Positions 1-7,636 of a stretch of DNA of 14,397 nt are shown here, piece by piece; within the stretch, counting starts at the first letter, position 1; every line of letters starts with the position of its first letter. The position numbers and the translations under genes are program-made. The DNA comes from PUMD01 sp964599275 (lineage in GTDB: Bacteria; Bacillota; Sulfobacillia; SLMV01), in assembly GCA_964599275.1 (NCBI GenBank), contig CAZRFK010000051.1, positions 1 through 14,397 of the forward strand, written 5' to 3'. Under the pieces are notes generated by a model. It was given only the letters and a program-made list of their open reading frames with translations, ran no database searches and was not told the origin of the DNA.

Positions 1-53
1 CGAGCACCTGCCTTACAAGCAGGGGGTCACTGGTTCAATCCCAGTCTCGCCCA
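1..53 (+). tRNA. tRNA-Val (anticodon UAC), 5' end cut by window edge
   Basis: The anticodon arm, variable loop, T arm and 3' acceptor strand are present. Anticodon stem 7-11/19-23 encloses a 7-base loop with anticodon TAC at 14-16, which reads GUA valine codons. The T stem is 29-33/41-45 around the TTCAATC loop. The 3' acceptor strand is 46-52 and the discriminator A is 53. CCA is not encoded. The 5' acceptor strand and D arm lie before the window. Confidence 0.93.
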
Positions 54-65
54 CAAAGTTTGTGT

Positions 66-138
66 GCCGCGGTAGCTCAGTCGGTAGAGCAGGGGATTGA
101 AAATCCCCGTGTCGGCAGTTCAAATCTGCCCTGCGGCA
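66..138 (+). tRNA. tRNA-Phe (anticodon GAA)
   Basis: A full cloverleaf folds. The acceptor pairs 66-72 with 131-137 (one G-U), followed by discriminator A138. The D arm has GCTC/GAGC. The anticodon stem is GGGGA/TCCCC around loop TTGAAAA, with GAA at 99-101. The T loop is TTCAAAT. CCA is not encoded. It lies 12 nt after the preceding tRNA and is probably processed from the same precursor transcript. Confidence 0.97.
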
Positions 139-143
139 CATGT

Positions 144-215
144 GCGGGAATAGCTCAGTGGTAGAGCATCTGCTTGCCATGCAGAGGGTCGCGGGTTCGA
201 ATCCCGTTTCCCGCT
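144..215 (+). tRNA. tRNA-Gly (anticodon GCC)
   Basis: A full cloverleaf folds. Acceptor GCGGGAA pairs with TTCCCGC. Anticodon stem TCTGC/GCAGA encloses TTGCCAT, with GCC at 176-178. The T loop is TTCGAAT. The discriminator is T215, as expected for bacterial glycine tRNA. CCA is not encoded. Only 5 nt separate it from tRNA-Phe. Confidence 0.97.
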
Positions 216-231
216 CAATTTTGTGATTGGT

Positions 232-303
232 GGCGGCGTAGCCAAGTGGTAAGGCGGGGGTCTGCAAAACCCTTATTCGGCGGTTCGAATCCGCCCGTCG
301 CCT
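232..303 (+). tRNA. tRNA-Cys (anticodon GCA)
   Basis: A full cloverleaf folds. Acceptor GGCGGCG pairs with CGTCGCC (one G-U). Anticodon stem 257-261/269-273 encloses CTGCAAA, with GCA at 264-266. The T loop is TTCGAAT. The discriminator is T303, the canonical U73 identity base of cysteine tRNA. CCA is not encoded. Confidence 0.97.
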
Positions 304-315
304 CAGCAAAAGAAA

Positions 316-392
316 GGGCGGTTAGCTCAGGTGGCTAGAGCGCATGCTTGACATGCATGAGGTCGCTGGTTCGAGTCCAGCACCGCCCACCA
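316..392 (+). tRNA. tRNA-Val (anticodon GAC), last of the array
   Basis: Acceptor GGGCGGT pairs with ACCGCCC, then discriminator A389. Anticodon stem CATGC/GCATG encloses TTGACAT, with GAC at 350-352. The T loop is TTCGAGT. Unlike the other four, CCA is encoded (390-392). It is the second valine isoacceptor in the array, decoding GUC/GUU beside the UAC tRNA at the window start. A terminator follows directly. Confidence 0.97.
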
Positions 393-396
393 CGAG

Positions 397-429
397 GCTC
401 CTGTCCGAAGACAGGGGCTTTTGTATTTT
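397..429 (+). terminator. Intrinsic terminator of the tRNA array
   Basis: A 9-bp stem (397-405 with 410-418, one T-G pair) closes a CGAA tetraloop and is followed by TTTTGTATTTT. It begins 5 nt after the CCA of tRNA-Val(GAC), as expected for the end of a tRNA operon. Confidence 0.9.
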
Positions 430-759
430 GCCAGCAATCAGACAGCCTGCTTTAACTGATTTGCCTTCCTGGTAGCATACTGATTCTCCATTTTTCGCTG
501 GTCCATCCTGCCCTCAGATCTATGAGTTGTTATTACTTTATTTTACCCTCTAATTAGCTGAGTATTGGTTACCAGTTATATTGATCATCGCGAAAAATCT
601 GCTGCTATCTTCTTCGTCGCACCGTCAGAAATTGTCCCCCAAGATTTGCTTTCTTTTTGACAATATCTTCTGTGGGTATTGCGAGGTGAAATACCCGGAA
701 GATTATAAAAAGGCAGAGTGTGTTCTGCTGGTCAGACTGGCCAGGAAGGAGAGCGCAAA
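430..759. other. Intergenic region between tRNA array and ligD; no gene seen
   Basis: About 330 nt with no convincing gene. The only ORF (581-844) has no good ribosome binding site and runs into ligD in another frame. Two things stand out near the right end. TTGACA at 657-662 is a perfect -35 hexamer but has no good -10 at 16-18 bp. A 7-bp perfect stem, 674-680 with 690-696, encloses a 9-nt loop. The A/T-rich TATAAA at 704-709 could be a -10 but has no -35. The ligD promoter is probably here, but I cannot place it. Confidence 0.5.
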
Positions 760-2739
760 ATGTGTTCTGAAGAACAGATACTTTCCCTGCTGCCGCCCAT
801 GTTGGCTCAGCGGTGCGAAATTCCAGTTGATGATGATGAGCTAATATATGAATTTAAATACGATGGGGTCAGAATACTGGCAGATATCGGTGGGGAGAGT
901 GTTTCTCTTTACACCAGGAATGCCAATGATCTGGCACCGCTGTTTCCGGAATTCACCTCTCTTTCTGACAGATTCGAAGGGGCTTCTGCCGTACTGGATG
1001 GTGAACTTATCGTCCTCAAAGATGATGGAACCCATAGTTTCTACCAGCTTATGCGCAGGGTAAGAAGTAGTCCCAGCTCTGCCGAACACTTCAGCCGTAC
1101 CATTCCCGCTACTGTGGTTTTTTTCGACTGTCTATCTGTCGATGATGAAGATTTAAGGCAGAAGCCCCTTGTTCGTAGAAGGCAATTACTCAAGGATCTG
1201 ATGAGATGGGGTGGCCGGGTGCAGTTTTCTCCCTGTGTAGAAGGTTCGTACGGTAGCAGTCTTTTTACCGAGGCTGATGTCAGTGGGCTCGAGGGCGTAG
1301 TGGCAAAACAGCACGACAGTAAGTACATCCACGGTCGCAGTTCTGCCTGGAGCAAGATCAAGGCCATGGCTAAAGGCAGGATGGTAGTGGGCGGTATTAC
1401 TCATGGGGGGGATGAGATACTGGTTGGAGTCACCCGGGATGGATGCGAAGATCTTTGTTATCTTGGAACCGTTCATCTGCCGCAGCAGAAAAAGGTTCGA
1501 GAATATATGGGTACCAATCTGGAATCCCTGAAATCAGAATGTGCACCCTTTTCCAACATTGATAAAAAGACTGTCGATACCTGGATGAAGCCTGTTCTGA
1601 CCTGTGAAGTTGCCTACATTCAAATCACACCGGGTGGAAGCCTGCGACATCCTGAATTTTTGCGGTTCATCGAGACATCTGTAGATTTATGTCGATGGGA
1701 AACGCTTCCGAAAAACTGTGCACGGGGTGAATTCACCGATAGCGGCACTGAAACTGAGCTGCGCAGCAGTCCTGAAAATCTTACTGACAGGCTGCCCCTT
1801 ATTACTGCAGCTGATGGCTCGACCTATCTGGATATCGACGGACGCCGGGTGGGGGTATCCAATCTGAATAAGATGCTGTGGGATGATCCTCCTCTCAGCA
1901 AAGGGCAGATCCTGGCTTATTACTATCTGGTCCGGAAGGGGCTGCTTCGTTACATCAAGAATAAACCACTGGTTTTGACCCGTTATCCCGACGGTCCTTC
2001 AGGGGAGAGCTTCTACCAGAAAAGGGCCCCAGCACACCGCCCCGACTGGATCGAGACTGTACGAATACCTTCTTCTGACGGCCATATTGACTACCTGGTA
2101 TGCAATGATGCGGCCACACTGATGTGGTTGATCAATCTGGCTGCCTTTGAGCTCCATCCTTTTCCGGTTCGTCCAAATAAGACCGGAATGAACGCTGATT
2201 TTTTGGTCGTAGATCTGGACCCTGCTCCGCCTGCAGGTTCACCTGAGGCTCAACATGCGGCCTTGCTGGTAGAGCAGCTGCTGGGCGGGATAGGAGTCAG
2301 ATGTTGGGTGAAAAGCTCAGGAGGTAGAGGGTATCACATTATATTACCCCTGCATCCCAAGTACACGGGTGATCACACTGCTGAGCTGGTGGAGATCATG
2401 GGACAGATTCTAATACAGGATAGACCTGATCTCTTCACACTACAAAGGTCCAAGACTGATCGTTCGGGAAAAGTTTATGTGGACTACCTGCAGAATAAAT
2501 GGGGCAGAACTGTGGTGGCCCCCTACTGCTTGCGGGGGTCGGAGGAGGCATCTGTTTCCCTTCCGCTGAGCTGGGAAAAACTCTTTATCCCACCTACGGC
2601 GACCAGTCGAGACCAACACACCGCTTTACAGAGCGCAATTGCTCAGTACATCCGGTATGGGGATATATGGAAAGAAATGCTCACACACCGTTGGGAGCTG
2701 ACTGAAATCCTGCGGAGATTGCGAAAAACTTATCGTTAA
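760..2739 (+). CDS. ligD: LigD: ATP-dependent DNA ligase-polymerase for non-homologous end joining
   Basis: Multifunctional end-joining enzyme that, with Ku, fills and seals double-strand breaks. The ATP ligase domain comes first. Motif I is KYDGVR, with the adenylated lysine K33. A conserved DGE follows near residue 82, then FFDCL, EGVVAK (E178-K183) and WSKIK (W197-K201), then an OB-like region. The primase-type polymerase domain runs from about residue 355 to the end. It has catalytic D485 and D487 in DLDP, SSGGRGYH (519-526) and the third aspartate D575 in VYVDYLQN. There is no phosphoesterase domain. This LIG-POL order matches Bacillus LigD, not the POL-PE-LIG order of mycobacteria or PE-LIG-POL of pseudomonads. 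The ATG at 760 is chosen because AGGAAGGAG precedes it; an in-frame GTG at 718 has a weaker site. 659 aa. ku follows after 19 nt, so the two are probably co-transcribed. Confidence 0.95.
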   Translation: MCSEEQILSLLPPMLAQRCEIPVDDDELIYEFKYDGVRILADIGGESVSLYTRNANDLAPLFPEFTSLSDRFEGASAVLDGELIVLKDDGTHSFYQLMRRVRSSPSSAEHFSRTIPATVVFFDCLSVDDEDLRQKPLVRRRQLLKDLMRWGGRVQFSPCVEGSYGSSLFTEADVSGLEGVVAKQHDSKYIHGRSSAWSKIKAMAKGRMVVGGITHGGDEILVGVTRDGCEDLCYLGTVHLPQQKKVREYMGTNLESLKSECAPFSNIDKKTVDTWMKPVLTCEVAYIQITPGGSLRHPEFLRFIETSVDLCRWETLPKNCARGEFTDSGTETELRSSPENLTDRLPLITAADGSTYLDIDGRRVGVSNLNKMLWDDPPLSKGQILAYYYLVRKGLLRYIKNKPLVLTRYPDGPSGESFYQKRAPAHRPDWIETVRIPSSDGHIDYLVCNDAATLMWLINLAAFELHPFPVRPNKTGMNADFLVVDLDPAPPAGSPEAQHAALLVEQLLGGIGVRCWVKSSGGRGYHIILPLHPKYTGDHTAELVEIMGQILIQDRPDLFTLQRSKTDRSGKVYVDYLQNKWGRTVVAPYCLRGSEEASVSLPLSWEKLFIPPTATSRDQHTALQSAIAQYIRYGDIWKEMLTHRWELTEILRRLRKTYR

Positions 2740-2758
2740 TGGAAGGAGTTGTGCAGCT

Positions 2759-3550
2759 GTGAGAACAATATGGAAGGGAACTATCAGCTTTGGGCTTGTG
2801 AGTATACCTATTCGGCTCTTTTCGGGCGCACGTCGGCAAAATGTAAAATTCAACATGCTTCATGAAAAATGCCAGACCCGGATCAAGTACCGCTATTACT
2901 GTCCAAGGTGCGATGAAACCGTGGATTACAAGGAGACAGTCCGGGGCTATGAATATGAAAAGGGCCGTTATATGGTGGTCACTGATGAAGAGATGAAGGA
3001 CTTGGCTGCTGAACAGAACCGTCGTATAGAACTGGTTGATTTCATCGAATTGAGTGACATAGATCCCATTTATTACGACAGCACCTATTACGTCATGCCC
3101 GGTGAAGCAGGTCGAAAACCATACGCGCTTCTTACTGAGGCGATGACGGAGGCCTCCAGGGTGGGAATTGGCCGTTTCGTTATGCGAAGAAAACCGCATC
3201 TGGTGGCTTTACGTCCTAAAAGAGGGGCTCTGGTAATGGAAACCATGTTCTACGCAGAGGAAATTCGCAATCTGGAAAGCATCAAACAGGAAGTTGGAGG
3301 TGTGCCACCGCGAGATCAGTCTGTTGATGACAAAGAAAAGAGAATGGCCGTTGAACTCATCGAGACTCTATCAGCCGAGTTTGCTCCTGAGAATTACCGG
3401 AATGAGTACCGTGATCGGGTTCTCAACTACATTGAGAAAAAAGCTGCTGGTGAGGAGGTGGTGGTACCCGAAGAGGAGCCTGCGGAAGTAATTGATCTGA
3501 TGGATGCCCTGCAGGAGAGTCTGGAGCGGGCGCAAACAAAAGTTGAATGA
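2759..3550 (+). CDS. ku: Ku, bacterial end-binding protein for NHEJ
   Basis: Homodimeric ring protein that threads onto broken DNA ends and recruits LigD. The N-terminus MRTIWKGTISFGLVSIPIRL is the classic bacterial Ku start. H35, C38, C48 and C51 (the last two in CPRC) fit the zinc-ribbon-like bridge described for the Ku superfamily. The end carries the conserved VIDLMDALQESLERA motif. At 263 aa it is short: it stops soon after the core and lacks the lysine-rich C-terminal extension of many actinobacterial Ku proteins. The GTG start at 2759 has AAGGAG 10 nt upstream. It lies 19 nt after ligD, probably in one operon. Regulation is not visible; in Bacillus the homologues are forespore genes, but I see no clear sigma-G site here. 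Confidence 0.95.
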   Translation: MRTIWKGTISFGLVSIPIRLFSGARRQNVKFNMLHEKCQTRIKYRYYCPRCDETVDYKETVRGYEYEKGRYMVVTDEEMKDLAAEQNRRIELVDFIELSDIDPIYYDSTYYVMPGEAGRKPYALLTEAMTEASRVGIGRFVMRRKPHLVALRPKRGALVMETMFYAEEIRNLESIKQEVGGVPPRDQSVDDKEKRMAVELIETLSAEFAPENYRNEYRDRVLNYIEKKAAGEEVVVPEEEPAEVIDLMDALQESLERAQTKVE

Positions 3551-3636
3551 CTCATGTTGCGGAGAAAAAGGGATTTGGCAACTCATCAGCGTGGGAAACA
3601 AGCAGGAATCTTAGAGATAAGCTGGTGGAACTGTAA

Positions 3637-3647
3637 TGTTTTATAAT
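3637..3647 (+). promoter_or_regulatory. Possible promoter upstream of rsmD
   Basis: A perfect TATAAT at 3642-3647 with TG four bases upstream lies 77 nt before the rsmD start, within the 174-nt ku-rsmD gap. No convincing -35 is found at 16-18 bp. It would separate rsmD-coaD from the ligD-ku operon. Pattern evidence only. Confidence 0.35.
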
Positions 3648-3724
3648 ATACAATCAAATGCAGATGATACATATTCAGACGGCAATCGAGCTGCTGCGAC
3701 ATTCGCGGTGGAGGTGTACGTTGA

Positions 3725-4203
3725 ATGCGGATAATTGCGGGTGAGTATCGAGGTCAACATATAAAGGCACCTTCGGGTAAGGTCACCCGACCTACCACTG
3801 ATAGGGTTCGCGAATCTGTATTCAACATACTTCAGCACACTGTTGAGAAGCAACATGTCCTGGATCTGTACGCCGGAAGTGGGGCGATGGGACTGGAGGC
3901 TCTCAGCAGGGGTGCTCAGTACTGCGCTTTTGTAGACAAATCACCAGAAGCCTGCCGCGTAATTCGCAGCAATTTAGAGCATCTGGATGTCGAAAAAAAA
4001 CGGTGGTCAATATATCGTCAGTCAGTGGAGTCTTTTCTTACAGCAGACCTCCAACGACATATCAGCGAAAGTTTCAAGTTAATATTTGCAGACCCGCCGT
4101 ACCAAATGGGGTTCCCAGACGAAGCTGTTAAACAGCTCAGTAGGTGGACGGCCTTCGGCTCACCTGCCCTGGTGGTTGTTGAAACCAGCGCACACAACAA
4201 GGT
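3725..4203 (+). CDS. rsmD: RsmD, 16S rRNA (guanine-966 N2)-methyltransferase, 3' end lost in gap
   Basis: S-adenosylmethionine-dependent methyltransferase that modifies G966 of 16S rRNA in the small subunit. It begins MRIIAGEYRG and has the conserved RPTTDRVRESVFNIL segment (about 22-36). The SAM-binding loop is DLYAGSGAMG (47-56), and the N6/N2-amino methyltransferase motif DPPY is at 123-126. The start ATG has GGAGG at 3710-3714, 10 nt upstream. About 160 codons are visible of a usual 180-190; the rest is in the run of Ns. coaD follows, the usual bacterial pairing. Confidence 0.93.
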
Positions 4204-4303
4204 NNNNNNNNNNNNNNNNNNNNNNNNNNNNNNNNNNNNNNNNNNNNNNNNNNNNNNNNNNNNNNNNNNNNNNNNNNNNNNNNNNNNNNNNNNNNNNNNN
4301 NNN
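4204..4303. other. Assembly gap of 100 Ns
   Basis: Exactly 100 Ns, the conventional filler for a scaffold gap of unknown length. The flanks code for the body of RsmD and for CoaD from about residue 37. The missing sequence should hold roughly 20-30 RsmD codons plus about 37 CoaD codons, so the true gap is probably nearer 190 nt if the genes abut. An ORF read through the Ns is not a real fusion. Confidence 0.95.
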
Positions 4304-4687
4304 AACGAGCGTAAAAAACACCTGTTCACTCTGGAAGAACGACTCAAGTTGGCCGAAGATGCCCTGGACAGCATGCCCAATGTCACCGTTGAAGCGGGTG
4401 AAGGTCTTCTGGTGAGGTACGCCAGAAAGCGTGGTATAGCAGTAGTAATTAAAGGTTTGCGCGCTGTGTCCGATTTTGAATACGAGTTCCAGATGGCGCA
4501 GATGAACCGTTCCATGGGCAATAATGTTGAGACTCTATTTATGATGACCAAGCCTGAGCACTCATACCTGAGTTCCAGTATTGTCAAGGAATTGGCTCAC
4601 TTTGAAGGAGATATTGGAGAAATGGTACCAGACAATGTTGCTGCGGCGCTGCGAAATAAGCTACCCCAACCTGAGGAGGCACGATAA
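4304..4687 (+). CDS. coaD: CoaD, phosphopantetheine adenylyltransferase, 5' end lost in gap
   Basis: Catalyses the reversible transfer of AMP from ATP to 4'-phosphopantetheine, giving dephospho-CoA, the penultimate step of coenzyme A synthesis. The visible 127 aa start in the segment after the N-terminal nucleotide-binding strand (HLFTLEERLKLAEDAL). They include IKGLRAVSDFEYEFQMA, the MNR motif, and SSSIVKELAHFEGDI, which contributes to ATP binding. About 37 N-terminal residues, including the conserved Gly-Ser-Phe-Asp-Pro and Thr/His-x-x-His region, are missing in the Ns. The natural stop is at 4685-4687. A coiled-coil gene starts 45 nt later on the same strand. Confidence 0.95.
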   Translation, partial: NERKKHLFTLEERLKLAEDALDSMPNVTVEAGEGLLVRYARKRGIAVVIKGLRAVSDFEYEFQMAQMNRSMGNNVETLFMMTKPEHSYLSSSIVKELAHFEGDIGEMVPDNVAAALRNKLPQPEEAR

Positions 4688-4732
4688 CTGATGAGAACAG
4701 GCGGTAGGTTAGATGACCGGGAGGAAGTTGAT

Positions 4733-5245
4733 ATGAAGCAGGAGCTGTGGAGCATCATAGAGGAATTAGAGGCAGTTGTGACCGATGGTGTACATTTACC
4801 CTTGAGTGATGGAGTTGTTATAAGTGAAACAGAAATTTTTGCCCTCCTGGATGAACTTCGGGCGGTGTTACCAGAGGAGCTCTCTGAAGCCAGGGCAGTG
4901 GTCAAAGAAAGAGAGAGGATTTTGAAAGAAGCTCGTGCTGAAGCGGAAAGATTGCGCGAAAGTGCTGCTGAACAGGCTGAGCGGATGACCAGTGAGTCCG
5001 TAATTACTAATCGGGCTGAGGAGCATGCCAAAGAAACTCTCGAAGAAGCCGAAGAAATGGCCCGCAATATAAAGGTGGAAGCCCATGAGTATGCAGATAA
5101 TGTCCTGGAAAGGTTGGAATTGGTCCTGGATAAAGCCTCTCGACAGGTTACCGATGGACGAAAGCATCTGAAACAGAAAACATCTGATGTTCAACGGGGA
5201 AGTAGACAGGCAGCAGCAACTGAGGATAATGGGCCCTCAGCGTGA
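4733..5245 (+). CDS. SepIVA/DivIVA-like coiled-coil protein
   Basis: A 170-aa soluble, highly charged protein. Residues about 1-48 form a short globular head (VISETEIFALLDELRAVLP). A long coiled coil rich in E, A, R and K follows to about residue 145, and the tail is polar and probably disordered. The head plus 'EARAVVKERERILKEARAEAE' pattern resembles mycobacterial SepIVA, a DivIVA-family cell-division factor, from memory of that sequence. Database pipelines often call such genes 'ATPase' or F0 subunit b-like because of the coiled coil; no ATPase motif is visible. ATG 4733 is preferred over 4691 because GGGAGG lies 8 nt upstream. The gene follows coaD, and its last 9 nt overlap the convergent ylbJ. 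A role in envelope growth or septation is inference. Confidence 0.7.
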   Translation: MKQELWSIIEELEAVVTDGVHLPLSDGVVISETEIFALLDELRAVLPEELSEARAVVKERERILKEARAEAERLRESAAEQAERMTSESVITNRAEEHAKETLEEAEEMARNIKVEAHEYADNVLERLELVLDKASRQVTDGRKHLKQKTSDVQRGSRQAAATEDNGPSA

Positions 5246-6499
5246 TCTGGGATAAAGGCAGACAACCAGAGCAGTGATAAATGTCAGAGAAGCCAGGCCG
5301 AAGAGGAAATAACCCGAGGATAATCGCAACCATGTTAACCATCCGCCCTCGGCCGCGGCCTGCAGCCCTGTGGAAAATACTGGCAAGGAAATAGCACCTG
5401 AAATCCTGGGGATAAATGGCCACAACAGGCGGGTTATAGAGGCTGCAATTGCTGCATGTATTATTCTGCTGACAAAATAGGGTGCAATATTTATGTCGGT
5501 ATCATTTAATATTGCGGCTACCTGGGCGTGAACGGAGAGACCGCTCCAGGCAATAATGGAGCCAACCACGGTTAGCTGCTGTTTTAAAATTACGTTTGTC
5601 TCGCTGGCAGCCTGACACCCCAGCGTGATTTCAAAGATACCAGATGTAATGGAAACAGCGAATTCCTCAGCCAGCCCGACTGTCCTGAGCATCAGCTGTA
5701 TTACAGCAGTTATTACTGCTGCCACGGGGGTTGTCTGTAAGACATCTATTATTACTGAAAATAAAATAATGAAACCTCCTATCAGCAGGAGAGTTTCTAC
5801 TGAATTTGTAATTGAATCTTTCAAAAGATGACCGAGTGGCCGGCCGTCCTTTTTGCGTGCTTTCAGCATGGCGTCAATTGCTCGGATCAGCACCGGACGC
5901 TGATCCGATTCATCTGGCGGTGTGATTGGGGCGCGGGGTGCATAAAACCTGAGCAGTATGCCGTTGAGCAGTGTGGAAATGTAGTGTGCTATCATAATAA
6001 TTCCGGCCAATGCTTCATTTCCGAACATACCCACTGCAACAGCACCGGCCATGAACAGGGGGTCGGCAGTGTTAGCGGCGCATACCAATCTTTCTGCTTC
6101 ATACTTGTTTAACATGTCTTGTCTTCTGAGGTCTCCAGTCAGGACTGCTCCAATGGGATAACCAGAGGCAAGGCCCATGGCCAGGACGAAGGAACCGCAA
6201 CCGGGGACGTTGAAAAGAGGTCTCATGATGGGCTCGAGTATTATTCCCATGGCGTGTACTGTACCCAGACCCATCAGCATCTGGGCGCCAATGAAGAACG
6301 GGAGCAGGGCCGGGAAGACTATTTCCCACCAGGTTATTAACCCGGACACAGAAGCTTCAAATGCTACTCCCGGCTTCAGTATCATACTGATGACCAGACC
6401 GAGCCCAATTAAACCACTTATTAATGTGAGTATGTCTCGACTGTCTTGTAACAAGTTTGCATCATCTTCCTTATAATTGATCTGTGTCTCACTAGGCAC
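5237..6499 (-). CDS. ylbJ: YlbJ-type sporulation integral membrane protein (nucleoside-recognition/Gate domain)
   Basis: A polytopic membrane protein of 420 aa with many hydrophobic stretches, the first at about residues 23-42. The conserved features of the YlbJ/SpIIIAA-type Gate family are visible: WWEIVFPALLPFF, GLASGYPIGA, the CAANTADPLF segment and GSIIAWSGLSVHAQVAA. In Bacillus, ylbJ is a sigma-E gene needed for sporulation; the transported substrate is not known to me. Here it is inverted relative to its neighbours, convergent with the coiled-coil gene and divergent from the PDZ-Lon gene (72 nt apart). The GTG at 6499 lacks a good ribosome binding site. A TTG at 6454 with AAGGAAG upstream is an alternative that would shorten it by 15 residues. 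Confidence 0.88.
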   Translation of the reverse strand: MPSETQINYKEDDANLLQDSRDILTLISGLIGLGLVISMILKPGVAFEASVSGLITWWEIVFPALLPFFIGAQMLMGLGTVHAMGIILEPIMRPLFNVPGCGSFVLAMGLASGYPIGAVLTGDLRRQDMLNKYEAERLVCAANTADPLFMAGAVAVGMFGNEALAGIIMIAHYISTLLNGILLRFYAPRAPITPPDESDQRPVLIRAIDAMLKARKKDGRPLGHLLKDSITNSVETLLLIGGFIILFSVIIDVLQTTPVAAVITAVIQLMLRTVGLAEEFAVSITSGIFEITLGCQAASETNVILKQQLTVVGSIIAWSGLSVHAQVAAILNDTDINIAPYFVSRIIHAAIAASITRLLWPFIPRISGAISLPVFSTGLQAAAEGGWLTWLRLSSGYFLFGLASLTFITALVVCLYPRSR

Positions 6500-6571
6500 T
6501 ATAAGTGATATGGTGCGGGTGTTGGGTTTAGAAGGAAACCCTGACTCCCTGGAAGATAGGAAGGGGCTGAC

Positions 6572-7615
6572 TTGACCATTAGTTTCAATATTAAAAAATG
6601 GTTACAGAAACCGTCAGTGAAGATAATCCTGGGGTTGGTGCTGGTCGCCGCGTTTTTGTGGTTCGTGCCCAGCAACCACCTCCTAACCGTACCTGGGAAT
6701 GCCGTTGATGTGGAACCGATGATTGCGGGAGAGGTAACTGAAGGAACAGGAGAAGTTATGCTGACTACTGTCATTACCCAGGAAGCGAATCTGGCGCTGT
6801 GGTTGTATGGGATGATCAACCCCCGGGCCAGGCTGCGTCCACGTGAGGTCTTTTTGAGGCCTGGAGAAACGTTTGAGGATTATCTCGACCGGAGTCAGGA
6901 GACAATGCGGCAGAGCCAGGAAACAGCCAAATACGTGGCACTGCAGCACTCCGGTTATGAAGTTGATTTGCGGGGTGAAGGTGTTGAGGTGGTTTCCATA
7001 CGCGAGGATTCTCCCGCGGTTGATCTGTTGGAAGCGGGAGATGTGATCATAGCAGCGGGAGGAGAATCGATAAATATTACTGAAGAACTTCAAGATATAG
7101 TGGGGCAATATAAGCCTGATGATGAACTGGAAATTTCTGTAGTACGGGATGACGAACGCCTGCAAAAGACAGTATCCTTGATGGAAGATCCCGGGGAGGA
7201 GGGACGCGCGTTAATAGGTGTGGGAATTCTTACCCGAAACCTGTCCTTTGACTTTCCCATCGAACTGGATATTGATGCAGGTGCTATAGGTGGGCCTTCT
7301 GCCGGGTTGGCTTTTGTCTTAGAAATCGTGGACAGATTGAATCCCCAGCTGGAGATGGGCCGTGCAAGGGTGGCAGCTACGGGTACTGTTAATGTCCGCG
7401 GAGAGGTTGGACCGGTCGGAGGGGTAACCATGAAAACCTGGGCTGCAGAGGAGGCTGGTGCAGAGGCATTTATCGTGCCATGGGATAATAGGGAAGAGGC
7501 GCGAGCTGCTTATGCTGACCTTGAGATCGTCCCGGTCCGCACAGTACAGGAGGCAATTGAATATCTGCTGTTTGAAGCAAGTGCCCTGCAGCCCCTTATT
7601 AAACTGGCTGCCTGA
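6572..7615 (+). CDS. ylbL: Membrane-anchored PDZ-Lon (LonC-like) serine protease, YlbL family
   Basis: A 347-aa protein with one N-terminal transmembrane segment (about residues 17-35). A region of uncertain fold leads to a PDZ domain (about 130-205, with GVEVVSIREDSPAVDLLEAGDVI) and a C-terminal Lon-type proteolytic domain. The Ser-Lys dyad is visible: S243 in GGPSAGLAF and K288 in GGVTMKTWAAEEAGA, 45 residues apart as in Lon proteases. There is no AAA+ module, so it should cleave without ATP-driven unfolding, on the outer face of the membrane. The start is TTG at 6572 behind AGGAAGGGG. In Bacillus, ylbL sits in the same ylbI(coaD)-ylbJ-ylbL region. The substrate is unknown. Confidence 0.9.
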   Translation: MTISFNIKKWLQKPSVKIILGLVLVAAFLWFVPSNHLLTVPGNAVDVEPMIAGEVTEGTGEVMLTTVITQEANLALWLYGMINPRARLRPREVFLRPGETFEDYLDRSQETMRQSQETAKYVALQHSGYEVDLRGEGVEVVSIREDSPAVDLLEAGDVIIAAGGESINITEELQDIVGQYKPDDELEISVVRDDERLQKTVSLMEDPGEEGRALIGVGILTRNLSFDFPIELDIDAGAIGGPSAGLAFVLEIVDRLNPQLEMGRARVAATGTVNVRGEVGPVGGVTMKTWAAEEAGAEAFIVPWDNREEARAAYADLEIVPVRTVQEAIEYLLFEASALQPLIKLAA

Positions 7616-7636
7616 AAATATGGCCTGACTGAACGC

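Noticed and set aside
13..309. 98-aa minus-strand ORF with the ETGFEPATLCMASRCSTTELF-type string
   Set aside because: It is the antisense reading of the tRNA genes, a well-known spurious protein in databases.
581..844. 87-aa ORF upstream of ligD
   Set aside because: No ribosome binding site, no recognisable motif, and it overlaps the ligD start in another frame.
316..3724. tRNA-integrated genomic island carrying ligD and ku
   Set aside because: I found no repeat of the tRNA-Val 3' end after ku, and no integrase or mobile-element gene.
3725..4687. 320-aa fused RsmD-CoaD protein
   Set aside because: The reading frame passes through 100 Ns of unknown length; two separate truncated genes explain both halves.
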